Origin: Burhinus oedicnemus
Taxonomy: Eukaryota > Chordata > Aves > Charadriiformes > Burhinidae
NCBI GenBank assembly: GCA_008921705.1
Contig: VFFE01007669.1
Span: 2,488,376 to 2,552,375, forward strand
Direction: 5' to 3'
DNA: 64,000 bases
Program-made: the position numbers and the translations under genes
Shown here: piece after piece, positions 12,807 through 22,900 of the stretch
How the letters are laid out: each line of letters begins with the position of its first letter
How positions within the stretch are numbered: the stretch's first letter is position 1
The notes under the pieces: generated by a model
The model's database searches: none
What the model was told of the DNA's origin: nothing
The model's input: the letters and a program-made list of their open reading frames with translations, nothing else

Positions 12807-13331
12807 TCACAGAATTATAGAATGGTTAGAGTTGGAAGGGACCTTGAAGGTCATCTAATTCCACCCCCCTGCCATGGGCAAGGACACCTTCCACTAGACC
12901 AGTTTGCTCAAAGCCCCATCCAACCTGGCCTTGAACACTTCCAGGGATGGGGCATCCACAGCTTCTCTGGGCCACCTGTTCCAGTGTCTCACCACCCTCA
13001 TGGTAAAGAATTTCTTGCTAATATCCAGTCTCAATCTACCTCCTCCTTCAGTTTAAAACCATTACCCCTCATCCTATCGCCACACTCCCTGATAAAGAGT
13101 CCCTCCCCATCTTTTCTGTAGGCCCCCTTTAGGTACTGGAAGGCCACTCTAAGGTTTCCCTGGAGCCTTCTCTTCTCCAGGCTGAACAATCCCAACTCTC
13201 TCAGCCTGTCTTCATAGGAGAGGTGCTTCAGCCTTCTGTTCATCTTCACGGCCCTCCTCTGGACTTGCTCCAACAGGCCCATGTCCTCCTTCTGTTGGGG
13301 ACTCCGGAGATGGATGCAGTACTCCAGTACT
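12807..13331 (-). mobile_element. Young 5'-truncated CR1 LINE, 3' end
   Basis: Read on the minus strand it gives the typical bird CR1 3' end. Landmarks are the TGGAGTACTGCATCCATCTC start, CAACAGAAGGAGGACATGGG, CACCTCTCCTATGAAGACAG, TTCAGCCTGGAGAAGAGAAG, the stretch GATGCCCCATCCCTGGAAGT, and a tail of CCATTCTATAATTCTGTGAT. It is about 525 bp and 5'-truncated, as most genomic CR1 copies are. The 5' end abuts a GT/TA-rich simple stretch (13332-13366). The copy is well preserved. It gives a spurious minus-strand open frame of 111 codons (13031-13366) that should not be annotated as a gene. Confidence 0.97.
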
Positions 13332-14078
13332 ACGTGTGTGTGTATACATATATGATATACATACATATTTTTAATTTCCTCTACGAGTTAGGCACACTAC
13401 TACTAGCGGAAGGGACCTGGGCTGTTCAGGAGTCCTCAGGACCTGTAGCCACAGAAATGTCGTGTGTCTGGCTGGGACTGGGACTCGGCTGGGAAAACTT
13501 CCTGGTAGTGGCCCCAGGTTTGGGCCAGATCCCAAGAGATCACATCCAGGGACCCTCACTCTCTCCAGATCCCAAGTTGAAACAAATTAAGCCAGATGGC
13601 CAAATATTGTTAAAGCTGTTCTGCTTCCAGACTTTTGTTTTTATGGCATGCTGTCATGATGTGTGGATATGTCAGGGTGTCAGACAGCATAGGGCCTGCC
13701 AAAACAGCAGTGGAGGACTGTTTTGGGTAGAGGGAACAAAACCCGGTACAGGCTGTGTTCATACCCTCTATCAGGAGAAGTTGTCTCTTCTTTACCTGGG
13801 TCGTTTTACACTGGAGCACAAGAGAAAATGAACACACAAGGACCAAAGATTTCTCCTAGCAAAGCCTTCCCAAATTATTGAGTTGGGAATGGTGGTGGTC
13901 TGTGAGTTAGTGGTCTTATTCTGGAGCACAGGGCATTCTCCTCCCTTTACCTCATAACATTCAACATAAGAAAAATGGATCCAAGCAGACTTTACAATTA
14001 GTAGGATAACTGCAAATGCTATTGTTTTTCCTTTTAAGTGTAATGTGTTGTATTTTGTATGAAGGCAGTTTTTGTGAG
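13332..14078. other. Unassigned sequence between CR1 and LTR
   Basis: It starts with a GT/TATA-rich simple stretch (13332-13366). The rest is moderately GC-rich and contributes most of a 202-codon plus-strand open frame (13223-13831). The first part of that frame is antisense CR1 and the remainder matches nothing I know. I consider the frame fortuitous. Confidence 0.45.
14074..14078. repeat. Target-site duplication GTGAG, left
   Basis: It directly precedes the LTR end at 14079 and is identical to the right copy at 14821-14825. Confidence 0.9.
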
Positions 14079-14820
14079 TGTCGTGGTTTGGGCCAAATTG
14101 GCCCAATCCGGTGGAACGACAGATGCTCTCTCTCTCCTGCTCCGCTTGGGAGGCAAGAAAGAGAGAGAAAAAGAGACTTAAGAGTTTAGAAGGATCTAAA
14201 CTACTTTAATGAAATATTTATAATAAAATAATAAAAAGAAAAAAAAATATAATGAAATATATACAAAACCGTATCAAGCTCCCAGGATGACAATCACGTC
14301 ACCAGCAGGTGCTGGGGAAGTCCCAGACTGGACTCGGTGACGGATGGGAACTGGATTCCAGATCTGGATTCAGGAATGCACAGATCAGGATCAAAGGCAG
14401 ACGAACAGACAGAGTCCTCCCAGGACGCCGGCCATTGAAGAAAGAGCACTGACCCTTTGATCCCTCAGCTTTTATACTGAGCATGAGGCAGATGGGATGG
14501 AATACCCTTGTTGGTCAGTTTTGGGTCACCTGTCCTGTCCGCTCCTCCCCACAGGTGTGACCCCTCTATGCTTTTCCGCTTCCGACCCTCCAACGGGGCA
14601 AGTAACAAAGTTGGCTGCCCTTGGTTGTTATAGCAATAAGTATAAGCCAGAGCCTCTCTGCATACCGTTCCTTGGCATCAGCTATAAACATGGGTCTTAT
14701 CACTCTGAGAGCGAACAGTTTTCTGCACAACAGGCTGTTAATTTCAGCAGTTAGAAGAGGCCTAGCTAAAAAGAAAAGTTGCTGAACAAAATTGGTCCTG
14801 TTTTACCTCAAACCAGGACA
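14079..14820 (-). mobile_element. Complete solo LTR of an avian endogenous retrovirus (family B)
   Basis: Read on the minus strand the element begins TGTCCTGGTTTGAGGTAAAA and ends CCAAACCACGACA, so it has TG...CA ends. It is 742 bp and flanked by a perfect 5-bp direct repeat GTGAG (14074-14078 and 14821-14825). A TATAAAAG box lies on the minus strand at 14469-14476, following the promoter-region word CTCATGCTCAG that family A also has. An A/T-rich segment near 14.2 kb, with a possible ATTAAA signal, would be the R/U5 side. No gag, pol or env sequence is adjacent, so this is a solo LTR. The intact duplication and boundaries suggest a moderately young insertion. Confidence 0.92.
14469..14476 (-). 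promoter_or_regulatory. TATA box of the family-B LTR
   Basis: TATAAAAG on the minus strand, placed mid-element as expected for the U3/R region. It could have served as the retroviral promoter, but present activity is unknown. Confidence 0.6.
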
Positions 14821-14825
14821 GTGAG
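14821..14825. repeat. Target-site duplication GTGAG, right
   Basis: It directly follows the terminal CA at 14820 and is identical to 14074-14078. The 5-bp length suits retroviral integration of the ERVL or alpharetrovirus-like kind. Confidence 0.9.
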
Positions 14826-16439
14826 CAAGAAACTTTTTCTCCATATTCTACTTTTCATATATATTTTTAAAGAGAATCATTAGGTAAAGTGTTTTGTTTG
14901 ATTTTTACAGCTAGCCAATAGAGAGACAAAAAGTGTTTGACATTCAGCAGAAACTGTTGGGTTTAGGAAGAAAAAAATAAAGAAGTCCCCTGTCTCCAAA
15001 TAAAATTGTGTATGTGTAAGCCATGGGAGACAAGGAGATTTCTCTTTACAAAGATCAGGGAAATCATTGCTGTCGCTGTGTAGTTTATCAGGAAAAGAGC
15101 ATGTTTATTCTTTTTCACTTCACATACACAAATCAGGAACGTACTACCTAGGCTCAAACTGTGGAAAGTTTCCCATAAAGACAGTTGCAGTGATGAACAA
15201 AACCGAGTTAGTGGGCTTTTGCTTTGCTATTTGAAAATCGTCCAGTATGTCGCGATTTCCAATAAAACTGATTACCTCACCATTATGAGTGTACGTTACC
15301 AGCTTCATGCTGGATAACTGCAGCAAATATCCTCCTCTTGATGGGATGGCAGACATCTCCTTGCTGCATGGTACAAAAACTGCAGTTGGTTTTATTGTTT
15401 GGTGAAGGCAAAACTTAGCCTTGGGGTAAGGAGTTGAAATGACAATAGGGACTGGCCACCAGCCTGCTATCAAAGAGATACAGAAAAGATAGACTTAGCA
15501 TGTTTCCAACATCCTCTAGCCTGTTTCAGCACTTCAAAGAAAACAGATGCAAATATGATGGCTTTCATATAGGGCTTCGCTTTTGTATTGCAGCTGGAAA
15601 TTGTGTTTTTATAGTGCATATACCACATTAGAGTCCTCTGTTGTTCCACAATAATAATTTTGGTCTTTATCACTATGCAGCTATCACCTCGTCTAGGAGT
15701 TTAGCTGAGCTCTTGCAATAGCTTAACTTTTTTATTGACAATCAGAAAACAAATCTTGGCGGTGTGGCAGGAGCTGATCTTAGTCTTGCAGTTTATTGGG
15801 CAGTATTCAAGTTGTCTGTACAGCTCCGTAGATATTCTGGATACTTTACAGACAAATATAAACCCAGTCTCTGCCCCAAGGAATTTACACTCAAAATGCA
15901 AGTTGGCACAGGAGCAGAAGAGAAAGCAGAAGATAGCTGGAAGGAGGACTGGGAGTAAATCATCAGCTTTAGTGTCAGCATTGTGAATACCGAGGTTACC
16001 AAAAAGCTGCTCTTCTTGTAGATTGTGTTCTTTTCTCATTAAATATTCACTTTTACAGTGATGTTAATGTGTAACCACTATGAGAACATGTAGGTAGCAG
16101 TTGCTAGAGGTCTAAAGTCACAGGTCAGTGTACTAATCACAGCGTGCCACACCAGCCAAACAGCCGTGGGGTACCAAGCACAAGGCAGCAGCGTTACCCT
16201 GAGCATACTGCTACCACATTGCTTCTATGCAGGAACAGTTGTTTTAGGATGTGATGCCAAATATTCCAGTCGACGCACTGAAGGAATACTTTTCTCTTTG
16301 TCGCTGAACAATTTTTAAAATACAGTCTGGTGCTGTAGGGCTTTAATCTTGTTTATTCTTCACAGAAACTACATGCCCCTCTAAAAGCCTTAGAGATCAT
16401 CACCCCCTTGTTATCATAGCAGGTATGCACCTTGTAATC
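14826..16439. other. Unassigned non-coding sequence
   Basis: I see no gene or known repeat. Open frames reach 112 codons (15701-16039, minus) without family resemblance. Confidence 0.45.
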
Positions 16440-16620
16440 TTGCCGTACTAATTGTTGAGAAAATGTGCATGGTAGTCCTTCACCGGCAGAATCCCAATTG
16501 CCAAGGTAATTAATAGTGTTACAGACTTCAAGGCCATAATGCTCATCAGTTATTAATTAGCAATTCATTTTGCTGAATAAATAATACTTATGATTGATGA
16601 TGGAACTTGTAATTGGGCAC
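16440..16620. promoter_or_regulatory. Candidate conserved regulatory element with homeodomain motifs
   Basis: Within 180 bases there is CTAATTG (16448-16454), TAATTA (16508-16513), TAATTA again (16554-16559), TGATTGAT (16591-16598, the HOX-PBX type) and TAATTG near 16609. The stretch is free of repeats and low-complexity DNA. This density is typical of vertebrate developmental enhancers, but AT-rich sequence also produces such motifs by chance. Conservation cannot be judged from one sequence. Confidence 0.35.
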
Positions 16621-17459
16621 TAGTAGTGTTCCTCAAGGGAACAGCTTCTCTACAAGTATTAACTATGACAGTAACAGCTCAGAAACCCAAGATCATTTAA
16701 GAAAACCTGCTCTAAACAACTGTGACACAACCAAGGCATTTACATTCAGTGCTGGAAAAGTAGAGCTTAAACATTGGAGACTTGCCTATGGCAACCAAAT
16801 GCTACTATTTTTGTCTGTTTTGCTTATATTTTGCTTCGCTTTAAGCATTGCCTCCTTATAAGGAAATGTCCTATATAACTATATTGCAAGCATTACATTG
16901 TCTTTATGAGCTTTCATAGGCATTCTTTACAAATTCAGAAGATAGTATAAGAAAGGAAATACTTTCCCGAGCACAATAACCAATTTAAAAGGAATTTGCT
17001 CAGATTAAATCTATTTCAGATTAATAGATTGTGGAAAATCAATTTTATTTTACGTTAGTTGGCACTGCCTTTTGGCATAAATAAAATTGAGCTTAGCCCT
17101 CCACCCCCCAGAACGGAAGGAGAAGCTGGTAAATAAAGCAAATAAGCTGTTAGTTTTAACTGGGTAGTCAACAAAGACAAGTATGGGAGGTCAGCTGCTG
17201 ACCAGATGCTGCCTTCAATTAATATTCCAACCCTAAAAGACATTTATCGTTCAGTTTAGAAGGGAGAGCAGCTGAGTCATAAAAGCAGCCCACAAAAGAT
17301 ATTTTAAAGCATTTATAATGGCTAAATTGCTTGAAATAAATTACCCCTGAAAATAAACATATTTTGTACAGTCTATGTAAACCAAATTTCTTCTCCCTGT
17401 AAATTGCTTGGACTAAGTGGGAGTTTGTGTTTGACAAGAGCATACATTTGCTTCATTAC
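16621..17459. other. Unassigned AT-rich sequence
   Basis: No gene or recognisable repeat. It lies between two candidate regulatory stretches and may itself be partly conserved. Confidence 0.4.
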
Positions 17460-17790
17460 TACATGTGGGTTATTTTTTTCCTTTGAAAAGGGTTAATAAA
17501 CTATAAGATATCATTGGCAGCTAAATGAGTCCTGCACCCTTTTAAGGGAGGAAGATGCTGCAGAAGAACAAGTTAAAAAGAAACGCAGAGACTGTGTTGT
17601 AATGCTAACAGGCAATTAACAAACTCATGGGTGTTAATTATCTTCATACTGTATCATGTTCAATTAGCTCAGCCCCTGCAACAAAGGCAACCGTGAGCAA
17701 TTGCTTTGATAGGCGTACAGTACTTCATTTGTAGTTAATCGGTTTAAGCCTTGCAGTTGCTAGGCTACACCAGTCTCCAGAGGTAAAAAG
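17460..17790. promoter_or_regulatory. Candidate conserved regulatory element
   Basis: Repeat-free sequence with several ATTA-core words, including GGCAATTAAC, GTGTTAATTATC, TTCAATTAGCTC and TAGTTAATCGG, separated by non-repetitive text. It resembles vertebrate conserved non-coding elements in texture. The basis is motif density and absence of repeats only. Confidence 0.33.
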
Positions 17791-18179
17791 CTGCACAGAT
17801 GCACTATGTTTAAATGACTACAGAGAACTGTTTAAACTCAAACCATGTATAACTCTTTATTGATTTTTCACAGAAGATCTCAGCTCTGATGATAAGGTTT
17901 TGATATATTTTCCTGCTACAGTCAGTTCCTTGGAGTATTGCAGAAAAAAAATCTGTCAATATGCTTCTATTATGATCTCTTGATCTGTGGCTATAAAAAC
18001 CTTTAGCCGCAGCCCTTATTATAAAATAATGGAAGAAGCAATATTTGATTTTTTTCCTTTTTTTTTTTTATCCCCCCACTCTGTAATACATGGAGATTTT
18101 TTTTTTCCCAGTGCCTCTAGAACTAAATTACAATATGTTCCTTCTGTATTTCTGTGTTAGAATAATACAGAAGAATTTC
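17791..18179. other. Unassigned sequence with T-rich runs
   Basis: It contains T-rich tracts around 18050-18110 (TTTTTCC..., then a long T run and a C6 run). Nothing else was recognised. Confidence 0.4.
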
Positions 18180-18760
18180 TAGCACTAATTAATTTGATTG
18201 ACTCTCAGCAGGAAAGGATCAGCTGTAGCATCATGAACTTTAACAATAACTACCAACTGATGGGCAGTTCGCATCAATAAGACCATCACTAGCCTCCCTC
18301 ACCTGTCACCAGGCAGGGAATGAGCAATAACCACCCCCTGCAGATGCACTGCTTAGCACTTTCTGCCCGATTAGCAATTTATAATGGTGATCAAGAAACA
18401 GTCAGCGGCAAATCAAGACAACTGTCTGGCTGCCTGTTTAATTGGCCTTGTTTGCTTTTTGATAAATGGCTCGTGACTGCTATAGGCCTCCGTATTTTGA
18501 CTTTTAATAGGCCACTGTGATTAGACTACCAACGGATACTAGGTCAAAACTGAGGGAAGGTGCAAAAAATGTTAATTAATATCAATAATAGGCAATTATT
18601 AGTTAGACAGAAGGACCTACTAGCTGCGTGCTCTAATGACTCAGAGTTAACTTGAAGGGAAACAGTGCCAAATTAGCATAACTGTGTATGCAGGCTGCAT
18701 GGTGGATCCCAGCAAACATCTGTTATGTGAGTAATTCAAACAGGATTCTTCCTTTTTGCA
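18180..18760. promoter_or_regulatory. Candidate conserved enhancer-like element
   Basis: TAATTA (18186-18191) is followed at once by TGATTGAC (18195-18202), a HOX-PBX-like pair. Downstream are CACCTGTC (E-box), GATTAGC, TTTAATTGGCC, TTAATTAAT and TTTTTGATAAATGG. The text from about 18290 to 18560 is complex, balanced in composition and free of repeats, unlike the surrounding low-complexity DNA. It is the stretch in this window I would most expect to align between birds and mammals. That is inference; no comparison was possible. Confidence 0.42.
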
Positions 18761-19941
18761 TGATACTCACAAAATCATCAATTCTTTTCGGTCATTTCAA
18801 GACACTAATGACACCCTAGTGGTTACGGATCTCACAGTTGGGCTTTGTGTCAGTCCTTCATATCAAGAGCTAAGCTGTAAAAGTTAATGGGGGTGTGGTT
18901 TTCAAGATTTTTAAGTTAGTAACTCATGTATAAAGGTCCCTAATATTGTACTTAGAGGAATATATGCTGAGCAATCGTGTTACTCCAAGTGTTGCTCCCA
19001 TGAGAAATAACTTTTTTAATCATTTGTTTCTTTTAGGAAAACAAACAAGCAAACAATGATGGGCACTGAAATATTTGTGTGCCTACTATTGCTGACCCTC
19101 TGAATATAAACATGATGCGATACAATGTGATATGATACGAGGGTCAAAATTATTACATATGGAGGTGGGACAAAGAAGTAAGGAGCTTCTCTGACACACT
19201 AATGGGTCTACTTGTCTGTGGTGGTTTCCAGGATACTGGGAATGTCACCTTCATTGCAAATGTGAAGCAGATAAAGCACACACAAACAAAGTGGAAGCAC
19301 TTCACTTAGAAGAAGCATTTTAATTGAACTTTATGTAGAAGGGTAGATAAACTTTGTACAAAAGGCCCTGGATTTGGGGGGACAATCTATTCTTTTAAGC
19401 TTAAACCTCTAAGTGAGTTGAACTCTTCTGATGAGAGAGGTCAGAGGAGGCCGGTTCAGCGTGCAGGACCTTGTAAGTAGTTTTATCACACTATTGGTAT
19501 AAGGGGTTGTCTCTTCTTTCACTGAAATGGTCAGAAATCCTTTTTAGTAGGGATGGTGATAATATATGCTATATGGTACTGTTCTGCCCATGTTTCTCCC
19601 TCCCTCCTGTCCAGGGATCTGCATGTGTGGGATTAGGTAAGGACTTAGTGAGAGCCAAGCTCTGATACAGCTTTACTCTGGGTATTTCTAAGGCAGCTGC
19701 AGTCCCCACGAATATCGATGTGACATCGATGGGGGATTTTGTCATGACTGAAGAAGACACATTGATGCAAAAGGAGTCGAGGACTCATTATCAAGCCCAG
19801 AAGAAACATCTGTGACTGCTGGCTCAGGGAAGTACTGCAAGTCTCTGTAGAGGCTCATCCTGATGGGGGTGGAGAAACAACCTCTTGTTAAGGGCCACAT
19901 CATTATATATATCTATATATCATTCCTTTATCATTCCACAT
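18761..19941. other. Unassigned non-coding sequence
   Basis: No gene or known mobile element. A short perfect inverted repeat, ATCGATGT-G-ACATCGAT, lies at 19714-19730. TATA-rich words lead into the microsatellite at 19942. Confidence 0.45.
19714..19730. repeat. Short perfect inverted repeat
   Basis: Two 8-base arms (ATCGATGT and ACATCGAT) flank one G. It could be a dimer-binding site or chance; nothing around it decides. Confidence 0.5.
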
Positions 19942-19942
19942 C

Positions 19943-19987
<45 letters not shown>

Positions 19988-19990
19988 ATC
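19942..19990 (+). repeat. (TCTA)n tetranucleotide microsatellite
   Basis: About eleven uninterrupted TCTA/ATCT units followed by a TATC variant. Imperfect ATAT/CTAT words precede it (19906-19920). Probably polymorphic in length. Confidence 0.95.
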
Positions 19991-22900
19991 TCCTTTCCCA
20001 GCTGTAAAATCAGCGGGCGTCACCGATCCCTGATTTGTCCAGTCAGTAACACATGCAACACCAAGATCAGGTTGATAGATGGTCTAATTTGGACACAGCC
20101 TGGCTCTTGGAACCTGTACCACCAAATTTCTGCTTATATGATCTGATATAAGTCACAACTGTTTGGAGCAGGAAATGTTTGTGCAGAGCTTTCTTTTGCT
20201 ATTTCGAAGTTGTTATATGACCTATATTCTAAAGTTAGGGGAAAAAGCAGACTCTCAGTAGCTGCGAGCTCACTTCTGGTGACAAGATGAGAGGTATGTT
20301 GTTTCAGCTGTCTTAAAAACAATATTTGGGAAAGAGAACATGCTCCTGGCACATCTTCTTTTGTAGGATTCTGGTGTCTGACTGCCGAGAACCTGCAGTG
20401 CTGACTGACAGAGGAGGGAAAGAAGTGTTTTGTGCTTAGCAATACTTTACTTGTCAAGGGAAATCTTGTGGGAACTGAACCCCTCTATTCAGAGAGAGGA
20501 AAATGCAGGGAGCCTGCAAGATCTGGGAGAAGACAAGTCACTGCTCGTAGGGTTGGACCAACAGCTATGCACATCCATGTGTGGAAAGTGCCTTGGACCA
20601 GGGCAGATGGTACATGGAAAAATAGGAGAATCACAGGTCAGGAAGGGAAGGGAAACTTGGGTAGTGGGTAGTGTCTGGTGCCACCTTCCCCCTCCTCCCT
20701 GCTTGTCCATCCCTCCCCAGCAAACTCAAGTGTGCCTTGTTGAAACCACTCGTGGCTTCCAACAAATACAGGTGGCAGGGAGCATAAATGTTTATTTTCC
20801 TCATTTTTCTCTTCTGACTGGCCTCTGTTGTTCAGTAGCTCCCTTTCTAGGGTGCCGCAGACCTTTCTGGTCTTGTAGTTTGGCAGGTGGTGCCATGTGG
20901 AAGTGTCTTGGCAGCCACAAGTCTGCAAGGCCTCACCCGGGCTAAATGGCAATCATACTAGGCACAAGCAGAAATTACCTCCGCTTGTTATGACTGATTT
21001 TCAATATTGCATTGTTTATTTGCAATAGAACAATATGTAGGGCCCCCAGAGGAGATTGTGGTATAGTACCATGGTGAAAATACCTATCCCAAAGAGTTTA
21101 AGAGCTAAACAAACAAGGTGGGAAGAGATGTTTCCACTTCATTGCTGGAAGCAGAAGCAAGAAGAGGCAGTGACCAAGGCAGGCTTTGTTCACTTTCCCA
21201 TCTCCTGAGCTCCAGTCCCAAGTCTTAGCTACAGAACTGCCCTACTAAATACATCAAAAACTTCCTATAGTATTTTAAAAATGTATACACTTAAGCAATG
21301 CTTAATGGGCATACATATCACCTATAATTGTATGTTTTTTCTACTATAACTAACATGCATAGACTTTAAAAATATTTACAATTAATTGAGAATGAAAGCT
21401 GTGGCTTTAAAGAATTATCTCCCTGCTTAGAATCATCTTCATTTTCTATTTTACATTGAGGAGTGGGAACAGTAGGCATCATAAGAAAACATATCAGCTA
21501 GGTGTTCCAGGCAGTAATGGCCACTTTTTACCTCATAAGAAAGATATTTCTCTGCTTATCTGTCCACTGAAGCTTCACTCATGCAAAGAGAGAAGTACTT
21601 TGTACTTCCAGCTTTTGTAGCCAAAATGTACTACGCGATGCCTATCAGCTTAAAAAGTCTTACATGTTACTGCTTAGGTTTTAGAAATTCTGGTTGATGT
21701 AAAACGGAACCATCATGGAGGTGCCCTGAAAAATGATCATTCTCAGGCTTTAGAAGAGTTTGTTTTCCAAGCAGAAGTCTCTGTTAAGTTCCACAAATAA
21801 AAGGTAAATAATCAAAGATGCAAAGCCCACTACAGAGCATTTACATGCTTCATGTAATTCATGATTTCTTTCAGCTGTGACTGTCGTATTATTACAAATA
21901 TTCCTTTTTAAATACAAAACTAGCTGAATTTACTAAGTTTTGGATGATTTGGGCTAGGTTCCTCCTGTCTTAGTTATAATTTCTTAATATTCTTTTAAAA
22001 AGAAAAAACTTTCATTATCTACAGCTGAATTTTAAATCCTTTTTTTTCTTTACATGGAATATTTGAAGACACCTGATGACACGCAGTAGAAGATTTTTTT
22101 TTAACTCTAAACTTCTATTTATTTAGACAGGGTTTGTCTTGAAAGTAATTTGTTTAAAATACAGGAGTTCTGAAATCTTAAGGGCATCTAACTTCAGCTC
22201 AATTGTTGTCTGTTATCTATCTCTCTTAAGCATTCTTGATATCTAGAGATTTAAACAGTAGTCTGGAGGAAGAAAACAAAACCAAACCAGCAACCCCCTC
22301 CTGTAGTTTATGTACCCTGATTGACCTTTCTGTTTTCTCATTTATTTCGCATAAATTATTTTACTAACCTCATCAGGGAAAGAATTGTGGAAATGTAAGG
22401 TTTATACGGTACAGAAACATTGCATCAAAAATCACGCATGATACAACAGGTTTTGGTACATAAGGACTGTTGTTAGAAGAGCTGCGGGAGGCTTTGATTT
22501 CAGTAGAAGAATTTGGCCTAGCTGTTAGGTGTACTTTTTTGTTTTCCAGTTCCCTTGAATTATATGAATTGTTTCCATCAATAGAAGCTAGCACAGAGAA
22601 GTCTCTTTCAGTCTTCTAAAAAGACTGCTAAAAGCTGAAGCACCGAAGCTGGAAGATCACACCTCTGTTCTGAGGTCTCCTCGTTCTTCCAGATCAATTC
22701 TGACTAAACCTCTTCTGAGGTGTTCTGGAAGGATGCATTCTCTTCATTGCACACAGCCCTAAGAAGTTACTTCTAGGTAGCAAAGAGTCTAGAATATATA
22801 CAGTTTTTTAGAAGATTTTTGTCCTCACGCAATCTTCAGTTGTCTTCTACCCCATCTCATGTGAATCCCCTGGTAACAAGGTTTTTGAAAAGCTTGGGAA

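Noticed and set aside
12711..13121. 136-codon plus-strand open frame
   Set aside because: Most of it reads the CR1 at 12807-13331 in antisense; repeat artefact.
13031..13366. 111-codon minus-strand open frame
   Set aside because: It is the translated CR1 3' end of the 12807-13331 element, with the same residue pattern as the frame at 57.8 kb.
13223..13831. 202-codon plus-strand open frame, the longest in the window
   Set aside because: Its first 36 codons are antisense CR1, followed by a GT/TA simple stretch; the rest has no recognisable domain.
14079..14820. Possibility of a full endogenous provirus beside the LTRs
   Set aside because: None of the LTRs has a partner in the same orientation within proviral distance, and no gag, pol or env-like frame is present; all are solo LTRs or fragments.
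20430..20945. 171-codon plus-strand open frame in a GC-richer patch
   Set aside because: No domain resemblance and a competing 104-codon minus frame over part of it; local stop-poor composition explains both.
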